Assembly: GCA_012184525.1 (NCBI GenBank)
Contig: WOFQ01000004.1
Span: 620,001-684,000 of the forward strand
DNA: 64,000 bases
Source: Xenoacremonium recifei
Lineage: Eukaryota > Ascomycota > Sordariomycetes > Hypocreales > Nectriaceae
Direction of reading: 5' to 3'
Position 1 is the first letter of the stretch; each line of letters opens with the position of its first letter. The notes below the pieces were generated by a model, which saw nothing but the letters and a program-made list of their open reading frames with translations, was not told the DNA's origin and searched no databases. A program made the translations under genes and the position numbers. Positions 56,547-64,000 of this stretch are shown piece after piece.

Positions 56547-58661
56547 ATGCCGTCCTACTTGTTCCATCTCAAGTTCGAGCTTTATCCTACCTCAAATCCG
56601 ACTTCCGAGGACCCGTCACAGAGCAGCGACGTGTGGCTGCCCGCTCCCGACGCGAGCGTCTTCGACGAATTCCCGTCCCATCCTCGACCCGATCGACCTT
56701 CGCTACGAACACGGCCGACGGCAAGAACATCGTCTAAATTTCCGCTGCGACAAAGTACTTCGCCGCAGACCAATCTGATCGATTGTGGAGCATCGCGAGC
56801 ACCGGGAAAAGCTCGAGAGCGCAAGTACGAGATCATCTCGGAGCGACAGTGGCAAGAGAGGGCCAAAGAGCTTCCGCCACCGACGTCTACGGCCGCCATC
56901 AAACCACAGACAGCTGTTAGAGACTGGAGATTTGGCCCCATCAGCCTCGAATCGATCGACCTGAGGAAAGAGAGAATGGCAGAGTCCAGCAGTGCCGCGG
57001 GGCCTTCATCTGCGCCCGCGCTGGGTCCTACGTATGGAGGCATGGGCACATCGACCAAGGCGGACTACCTGCCCTTTCAGCCGACAAACACGGACCTTGG
57101 CTGGGGCGTTGTTCACTTCTACCGAGACGCTGAAGAGACGCCTGGCCTGACGGATGTGGAGCATCATGAGGAGTCGATGTTGAACAGCAGCGGCGACTGC
57201 ACGACGATATGCATACCTGCGGTTCCCGGATACATGTCAGCGAGAGATCTGTTGGGATTCGTGGGCGAGAAGTGGATATTGAACGACATCAACCACTGCC
57301 GTATGGTCATGACGTCGCGGATGAACAACTATCTGGCTTTGCTGCAGTTTAAGGATGCAAAGCGAGCCAGGGAGTGGCGAAACGAATACAACGGCAAGAT
57401 CTTTTATGTCGCCGAGGTGAGTTTGGTCTTGGTTTTATAACGCAGAGAGGTCACTAATCATGAACAGCCCGAAGTATGCCATGCCGTATTTGTCAAGAGT
57501 ATCACCTTCGAAACACCAACTCGTCGACCAAGTCAGACGGTGTCAAGCCTCACTTCTACGGCCGGCGAGTCTAGCAGCTTACGACCTCTTCCTCCACCTA
57601 CCTCGAACCTCGTGGAACTTCCTACTTGCCCGGTCTGCTTAGAGCGGATGGACGAGACGAACGGACTCATGACCATGGTCTGCGCTCATGTCTTTCACTG
57701 TGACTGTCTTCAGCGATGGAAGGGCGTTGGCTGTCCGGTTTGTCGGTTCACCAACGCTATGCAAGGCACACCCGTCGATCCGGCAAATCCATTCACGCAG
57801 CCTTTCGGAGGGCCGGCCGTCAATTTATGCAATGTGTGCGATTGCTCAGATGACTTGTGGATCTGCTTGATATGCGGATTGGTTGGTTGCGGTCGATATA
57901 AGGGTGGTCATGCCAAGGACCATTGGAAAGAAACTGCGCACTGCTTTGCTCTGGAGTTGGAGACTCAACACGTTTGGGATTATGCCGGTGACATGTGGGT
58001 GCATCGACTGATCCGGGAGAAAGGGGAAGGGAAGCTCGTTGGATTTCCTGGGCCAGCCACTTACGGTGGTGTTCATGGGGATGAAGATGTCGTGCCTCGA
58101 GCTAAGCTGGATACGATCGGTCTTGAGTACACACATCTAATCACGAGCCAGCTCGAGTCCCAGCGGGTGTACTACGAGGAGATGTTGAGCAAGGCGGTTG
58201 ACAAAGCCTCGAAGGCAGCCCAGGCCGCCGACGACGCAGCAGCTGAAGCATCATCCGCGTCAGAGAGCCTGCGCAAATTTGAGTCGAAGTATAGAGTTCT
58301 CACTGAAGAGACTCTTCCTCAACTGGAGCGCGATCTTGAGAGGGAGCGCAAGAAGGCGGGCAAGGCGGTTGACCTGTCCCGCAATTTAGGAAATTCGCTC
58401 CAGGAAGAGAAACGACTGAATGAGGGCCTCATGAAACGCATCGAGCACATCAACACGGACCATGAGGCTATCACGAAACAGCTCGAGGAGCTCAAGACGG
58501 AGAATGCCGAGCTCAAGGAGATGAACCGGGACCTTACGATGTTTATATCAGGGCAAGAGAAGCTCAAGGAACTGGAGAACGAAGGCAAGGTGGGAGAGGG
58601 GGAGCTCGAGGCGAGCAGTGCGAGTGTGCCAGAGAAGAAGGGAAGGCGGCGTAGAAAGTGA
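56547..58661 (+). CDS. BRAP2/Etp1-type RING and UBP zinc-finger E3 ubiquitin ligase
   Basis: Homologue of human BRAP (IMP) and yeast Etp1, cytosolic ubiquitin ligases; the yeast protein is tied to ethanol tolerance and transporter turnover. Two exons, 56547-57416 and 57468-58661, give 687 aa. N-terminal MPSYLFHLKFELYP and PAPDASVFDEFPSHP are typical of fungal family members. The BRAP2 RNP-like domain covers about 220-310 (CTTICIPAVPGYMSARDLLGF, FVKSITFETP). A RING-H2 follows (CPVCLERMD ... CAHVFHCDCLQRW ... CPVCR), then a UBP-type zinc finger (CNVCDCSDDLWICLICGLVG ... HAKDHWKETAHCFALEL). The C-terminal 190 residues form an Ala/Glu/Lys-rich coiled coil, ending in a basic tail. Lies directly after polyubiquitin in the same orientation; shared biology is suggestive only. 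Confidence 0.94.
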
Positions 58662-60217
58662 GCCGTGGATGGCTTACTCGGCGTTGTCAATGATACCAGG
58701 TCTCATGCTTTTGTTTAGTTGCTTCATTGTCTGGGGTGTCTGGAGTCCTGATGAGGGAGGTGTTTTGGTATGGAAGTCGGGCCGTTGATAAGCCAGCGGA
58801 CTGACTTGCGGATGAGAGCACACAGGCATGTTAATTTACCGAAGTTCTGGATCCGCACGCAAAGGTTCGACTCAGATATATATAAGTAGAATACACTTGA
58901 TAGTCCGTAAAGTATTTGACGTTATCGGATGTCATGAGATGCTGTCAATCAGGGTCACTCGTAAGAGGACCCTGGAAAAGCCGTTATGTGGTACTGTCGG
59001 TTAGGAAATCCGGCTGTCAACCGGCTAAAGGGATGGATGGATGGAGAGATGGAAGATGGCCTACACCCTTTTCCTGTGGCGCCCGTAAGACATCGAGTCT
59101 CTCAACGCCACCCAGACGAGACAGGTAAGCCAACAAAAAAAGGGCTGCAGCTCAACGGCAGGCGGCGTTTGTTGGGGATTTGTTGGAGTCGACAGAACTG
59201 GGAGGTGACACTAGGAAGACTTGGGGGTGGTCGCGGAGATCGGGGCTCCTTTCTCGTCGTTTTATCACTCATGTTTCTGCGGGCGAGAGTTACATTGCAT
59301 TTCATTGAGAGGCATGCGGCGAGATAGGGGAGAGTGTGTCGAGACAAGCCACAGACGTGTGAGCCAGTAACGGCTGGGCGAGGCGTTACACAACCCTCAA
59401 GGTGTTGGAGCTATTTCTAAGTCTTTAAGACAGATATTGGCATTAGATAAACTCCGCGGCGTGTTCGAGACCCATGACGTTGGCGAGTGCAACGGCTGGG
59501 CGGCTGGTTGGCTGGGGTTCCCCCGTGTGATTGGCCTGGAAGCCTTGGGGACATGCTGGATGACATCTTTGTTACCTGGAGCTGTGCATAAGACCTGGCC
59601 TGGCCTGGCCTGGCCTGGTTGTAAGTTGAGAGGCGGGGATGCAGGAATACGGGGAGGAGACTAAGGCGCTGGATCTGAGACTCGGGATAAGCGGCGAGAA
59701 GAATGTGACTGAGGTGAGCCAACGGAACCCGTATGCTCGCAGATCGAGGGGGCAAAATGAAGAAATGCCTTGTTGTGGGGTGACAGATGTTGGCGAAGAA
59801 TAAAATAAAACAAGACATTGAGACAATCCCGGATCGGATCCTGGCCGGGGTTGCAGCAGCCGAGTGACGCCGCCGCCGCCTCATTAGCTAGCAGCAGCAG
59901 CAGCCTTGGGGATTTTTCCTGTCTGGCCCCTCCTCCTCCTGGACCTTGGACCTTGGACCTACTTCCTTCCTCGCCAGCCAGCCCTGGCTTATTTCTTGAC
60001 TCTCCTCCATCCACCTGGCCATCTTCGAGATACAGGTAGGGAGAGTATTTCTTTCTAGAGCCTCAAGTCATTAAAAGCTCTTCCATCCCTCCGACGCAAC
60101 CGCCAGAGCCGCCCGCCCAGCAGCTCCGCCCACCCCGCGCATCCTCGCCGGAGAGCTCAGCTCAGCTCTGCTCTGCCCTGAGCACATCTCCCCAAGCGCA
60201 GATCCCGTCCGAACATC
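58662..60217. other. Gene-free interval with CCTGG microsatellite
   Basis: About 1.55 kb between two plus-strand genes. It contains a five-unit CCTGG repeat and a C/T-rich leader with TCCTCC and CCTTGGA words before the acyltransferase ATG. Frames of 113-155 codons are unsupported. Confidence 0.5.
59594..59618. repeat. CCTGG pentanucleotide microsatellite, five units
   Basis: Five perfect tandem CCTGG units in non-coding DNA. Confidence 0.95.
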
Positions 60218-62768
60218 ATGCCCGACAACGCTGGCACGGCGGCAGCTCCGGCGTCGTCGTCGAAGGAGCCGGAGGGTGAACAAGGACAAGTGCTGGACGG
60301 CAAGAAGTCCAACAAGCAGTCCAATGCTGCGCCTGCGCCCGCGCCCGCGGCCCAGCAGAAGGAACTCTACCCGATGGTCAACTGGAAGTACGACCTGTTC
60401 CTCTACACGGTCGGCAACATCGTCGACATGTTCTTCCGCGAGGTCGTGCCGCGAGGCGCCTGGCGCGTGCCGCAGTCCGGGCCGGTGCTGTTCGTCGCAG
60501 CGCCGCATGCGAACCAGGTATGTTTGTCGGGATGCTACCTTGGGGCTGCGTCAAGTCACATGTTTCTCTCGCCGGCAACCTCGCCTGGCCCGAGGATCAG
60601 AAGACTCTGGAAATTACAGACATTCGTATTCGGTCATTTGCTAATAGTCATCTTAGTTCGTCGACGCCCTCATCCTCCAGCGCACCCTCCGCCACGAAGC
60701 GAACCGCCGAGCCTCGCTCCTCATCGCGCAGAAGTCGGTCCATGGCTTCGTCGGCTGGGGCTCCCGCCAGGTCGGCTCCGTGCCCGTCGGCCGTGCCCAG
60801 GACTCGGCCAAACCGGCCACCGGCAAGATCTACCTCCCGGACCCCATCAATGACCCGACGCTGGTGCGCGGCGTGGGCACGCGGTTCGGCGAGGGCGAGG
60901 GCGAGGTCCAGGGCATGGTCTTCCTGCCGCCGGGCAAGAAGACGTCGGGCGCGAGCGTCGACATCGCGCAGATCCTGGGCCCCGAGGAGATCCGCGTGAA
61001 GCGGCCGTTCAAGGGACGGCTGGCGCTGCAGCAGCTGACGGGCCGCGACGATATTGATGAGGCTGGCAACTTCACCAACAAGGAGCACAAGGGCCCGGCG
61101 CCGGGCTACGAGGGCACCAAGTTCAAGCTGGCGCCGCACATCGACCAGACCAAGGTGTACGAGGCCGTCTTCTCGCGGCTGCGCAACGGCGGCTGCGTGG
61201 GCATCTTCCCCGAGGGCGGCTCCCACGACCGCACCGAGCTGCTACCGCTCAAGGCCGGCGTGGCCATCATGGCGCTGGGCACACTGGCCGAGGCCCCTGA
61301 TTGCGGCCTCAAGATCGTGCCCGTGGGCATGAACTACTTCCACGCGCACAAGTTCCGGTCGCGCGCCGTGGTCGAGTTCGGCGCACCCTTCGAGATCCCG
61401 CGCCACCTGGTCGAGCTGTACCGCAACAACCAGCGCCGCGAGGCCATCGGCCAGGTCATCGACACCGTCTACCAGGCCCTCAGCTCCGTCACCGTCTCGG
61501 CACCCGACTACGACACGCTGATGATGATCCAGGCCGCGCGCCGGCTTTATAATCCTACGGGCAAGAAGCTGCCCCTGCCCGTGGTCATCGAGCTGAACCG
61601 GCGGCTGGCGATGGGCTACGAGCGGTATAAGAACGACGAGCGCATCACGTCCCTGTCGGAGAGCGTCAAGCACTACAACAACCAGCTACACTACCTGAAC
61701 CTCAAGGACCACCAGGTCCAGTATGCGCGACTGTCCCTCCCCATCGTCGCCTTCCTCTTCGTCTACCGGTCCATCAAGCTCATCTTCCTCTTCTTCTGCA
61801 CGGTACCTGGGCTGCTGCTCTTCTCGCCCGTCTTCGTAGCCACCAAAATCATTAGCCGGCAAAAGGCCAAGACAGCGCTGGCGGGTTCGACAGTCAAGAT
61901 CCGCGGGAGGGACGTCATGGCGACGTGGAAGATCCTGGTGGCGCTGGGCTTTGCGCCGACAGTCTATCACATCTACTCGATCCTGCTGGTCTTGAAGGTC
62001 TGGCACGACCGTGCTTGGGGCTATGTGCCTGACTGGGTGCCTCTGTGGCTCGTTTACATAGCTGTGTGGCCGGTCATGATCGGCATCACGTTCGCGGCGC
62101 TGCGGTTCGGCGAGGTTGGCATGGATATATTCAAGTCGCTACGACCGCTACTGTTGTGTCTGTCGCCAACGTCAAGCTACAACATCAGCGAGCTGCGGCA
62201 GCGCCGTGCCGAGCTCAGTGCACAGGTGACGGAGCTCATCAACACGCTGGGCCCTGAGATGTTCGATGACTTCGACAAGACGCGCCTGGTGCCAGATCCG
62301 TTCAGAGCAGAGACGGCCGGTGGCACGACGCTCACTATGTCACCCGAACTGCTGCGCAAGCGTCGCGACAGCGATCAGTCCTCCACGGGCACAGGTGCAG
62401 GAGGCTACGAGGCCGAGACACCACCGCCGCTGTCCCGGCGCAGCACGATGCAGTCCAGCCGAGCCCTGCCGCGCAACGACTCCTTCAGCAACATCGGGCA
62501 TGTGGGAATCTTCTCGACTCGGCCCCCATCGCGTGCTCGTAGTCGATCGCGCAGTAGCAGCAGTGGTGGCGGCTTTGGATCTGGAGGCTTCCCGATCAGC
62601 GGCTTCACGAGCCTCGACTCGGCCGAGGGCTTCAGTGAAGCGAGTCGCAAGATTCGCGAGGCGATGAAGAACCGGCGGCGCAAGACGGACCAGGACCGTG
62701 GGGATGAGGACGAGGATGAGGGCAGCGAGGAGGAGGGCTACGATGAGGCGCGGAAGAAGAATGTGTGA
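60218..62768 (+). CDS. Glycerol-3-phosphate/dihydroxyacetone-phosphate acyltransferase (Gpt2/Sct1 type)
   Basis: ER membrane enzyme that adds the first acyl chain in phospholipid and triacylglycerol synthesis. Two exons, 60218-60517 and 60657-62768, give 803 aa, close to yeast Gpt2/Sct1. The PlsC-type domain has the catalytic H-x4-D motif HANQFVD, cut in half by the intron between Gln and Phe; IFPEGGSHDRTELLPLKAG is motif III, and KIVPVGMNYF is motif IV. A long insert (KIYLPDPINDPTLVRGVGTR onward) between motifs I and III is typical of the fungal enzymes. Three hydrophobic regions follow (LPIVAFLFVYRSIKLIFLFF, ILVALGFAPTVYHIYSILLV, WVPLWLVYIAVWPVMIGITF). The C-terminal 170 residues are Ser/Arg- and acidic-rich, a likely phosphorylation platform as known for Sct1/Gpt2. 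The gene is very G/C-rich at third positions. Confidence 0.95.
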
Positions 62769-63001
62769 TGATGGATTTGATACCTGTCTCTGTCTCTTTC
62801 GATACCTTGAATCTGTGTTTATTCTCACTAGTATTTCTACCATATGGCGAACCAGGAGTTTGAGTGATCTGTGGTTAATTTAAAAATTGTGTATTTGCGT
62901 GTCATGACTCTCAAGGTTGATTAGATTAGAGAAGTGGCCATGATGCGCCGGGTTGGAAGGAAACATAGCTTGTGTCCTGGATGTGTAGTTTTATGTGTCA
63001 G

Positions 63002-64000
63002 CTAGTATAGGATATCTAAATCCTGTTGTGCGTCATTTAGAATGCGCTTCATCGAAGAATAAAGGCTAGGCTCAGGTCGTTTCCATCTTTGGCCGTTCGG
63101 GAAAACCTCCCTTCGTAGCCGATTAACCCAGGGAACCATTGGCTGATAGTATGGCGTGAAGTACTTGTACGCTTTGTTCAGGAAGTCCTCCTCATCATTG
63201 ATGATACCCTTTTTTCTATCAGCCAAGCATTCATCGCCGTCGAAATTCCATTTATCAAAAACAGTTGGGCCAACGTCTCTGCCATTTGTATCATAATGAA
63301 CGCATATCCAAATAACACCCAGAAAAATGACTCGAGATCATGCATGAAGGAGTGCTGCTCACCGAAGAGCACCCCAATTGCCATGAATGCCCTAGTGCCA
63401 GTCTTGCCCTTTGCCCCTGACGCGAGATTCCTGTCTTCTCGGATAGCGAGGTCAAGATCGATTAGAAATGATGGCCAGGACGGGTTTTCTTCATCTTCGT
63501 TGATCATGAGATTATTAATCGAGATGTCTCGGTGGAGAACACCTGCTTGATGCAAAGATTCGTGGCCTTCGATACAACCCTTGAGGCCAGCAAGCAGTGC
63601 CCGGCGAGAACTTGCTTTGTAAATGGCCTTGCCATAATCTCTGACGATAACACGTCGGTGCACTCTGTTTGGCGGGAGAGTAGAAGCCTTCGTTGGGGAA
63701 GCCGAGCAGGATCGTTTGCTTGGAGGTAGGACAGAATCTGTTTGGCTGGATGGTCGCTTCTTGCTAGAGCTGGCCCGGCTCTTCCGCGGCCCTTCTGATA
63801 CCGCTTTGCTCAATTGCTGTGGGCGAGTTGGTCGATAGTTCGAAGCTGTTGTTGTGTCTAGTCCCTGTCGAACGCAGTTTCGAATGTCGTCGTCTATGCC
63901 GTGGACTTGTACAGTTTCGTGATGATAGTAGCGGGCCACGTTAACGACTCCTTTAGCTGTCACCTCCGATAGCATCTCGCCCTCCTCGTCGCGTTCGGGG
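63002..64000 (-). pseudogene. FunK1-type fungal protein kinase, 3' part, frameshifted, 5' end beyond window
   Basis: C-terminal part of a FunK1-family kinase (fungal-specific Ser/Thr-type kinase domain). From the window edge the frame reads RDYGKAIYKASSRRALLAGL, then the catalytic loop LHRDISINNLMIN, the metal site IDLDLAI (Leu in place of Phe of DFG, usual in FunK1), KGKTGTRAFMAIGVLFGEQH and FMHDLESFFWVLF. At about 63309-63313 the family pattern FFWVLFWICIHY breaks: the rest (ICVHYDTNG ... TPYYQPMVPWVNRLRREVFP) is read in another frame, consistent with loss of one T in a short T run. Downstream, the frame is intact to the TAG at 63002. The start lies outside the window. It may be a young pseudogene or an assembly error; no splice pair in the right place would rescue it that I could see. 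Confidence 0.75.

Noticed and set aside
56534..56547. TATATAAA just before the BRAP2-type ATG
   Set aside because: Too close to the ATG to act as its TATA box, since transcription would begin inside the gene; the protein start is well supported by family similarity.
1..64000. CRISPR arrays, integrated viruses, insertion sequences
   Set aside because: No regular repeat-spacer array, no viral structural or polymerase motifs, and no transposase or reverse-transcriptase frames were seen.

Overview
The window is nuclear DNA of a filamentous ascomycete, most likely a Sordariomycete. The evidence is short introns (about 47-115 nt) with GT...CTNAC/CTAAT...AG signals, a highly reducing (HR) fungal polyketide synthase, a Zn(II)2Cys6 factor, a FunK1-type kinase, a BRAP2/Etp1 homologue and a four-repeat polyubiquitin. 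No bacterial, viral, CRISPR or transposase signature was seen. All multi-exon models were assembled by reading splice sites by eye. Exon sums stay in frame, but no transcript or database evidence was available.

Layout. 1-6219 (-): N-terminal 1935 codons of an HR-PKS, cut by the window start (KS-AT-DH-remnant MT-eroded ER). 10111-12137 (+): a 14-TM-type MFS drug/H+ antiporter, plausibly the export partner of the PKS but 3.9 kb away. 14015-15253 (-): unrecognised 412-aa protein. 16264-17491 (-): Sgf11-like SAGA DUB-module zinc-finger protein. 18613-19674 (+): NAA50/San-type GNAT acetyltransferase with an N-terminal PIP box. 20136-22062 (-): glucokinase/hexokinase with a tail anchor encoded by its last exon. 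24610-26064 (-): MFSD5-type molybdate transporter. 26831-28158 (-): GDP-mannose pyrophosphorylase. 32668-33479 (-): 157-aa conserved-looking small protein. 40454-42248 (-): protein farnesyltransferase beta subunit. 49743-52279 (+): Zn2Cys6 factor with unusual cysteine spacing. 54920-55966 (+): polyubiquitin. 56547-58661 (+): BRAP2/Etp1 RING-UBP E3. 60218-62768 (+): glycerol-3-phosphate acyltransferase. 63002-64000 (-): FunK1 kinase with a frameshift, cut by the window end.

The left end (PKS plus MFS) looks like the edge of a secondary-metabolite locus. The rest is mostly housekeeping: sugar phosphorylation, nucleotide-sugar supply for glycosylation and wall synthesis, prenylation, ubiquitin, and glycerolipid synthesis. 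These genes are separated by long gene-free stretches (28.2-32.7, 33.5-40.5 and 42.2-49.7 kb).

The most interesting signals are: (1) a glucokinase whose final intron stays open in frame up to a stop formed by its own acceptor TAG, so splicing would choose between membrane-anchored and soluble forms; (2) a canonical PCNA-interacting peptide on an NAA50-type acetyltransferase; (3) an HR-PKS with intact KS and AT but decayed MT and ER and an altered DH motif; (4) a 35-nt intron; (5) a Zn2Cys6 domain with an 11-residue last spacer.
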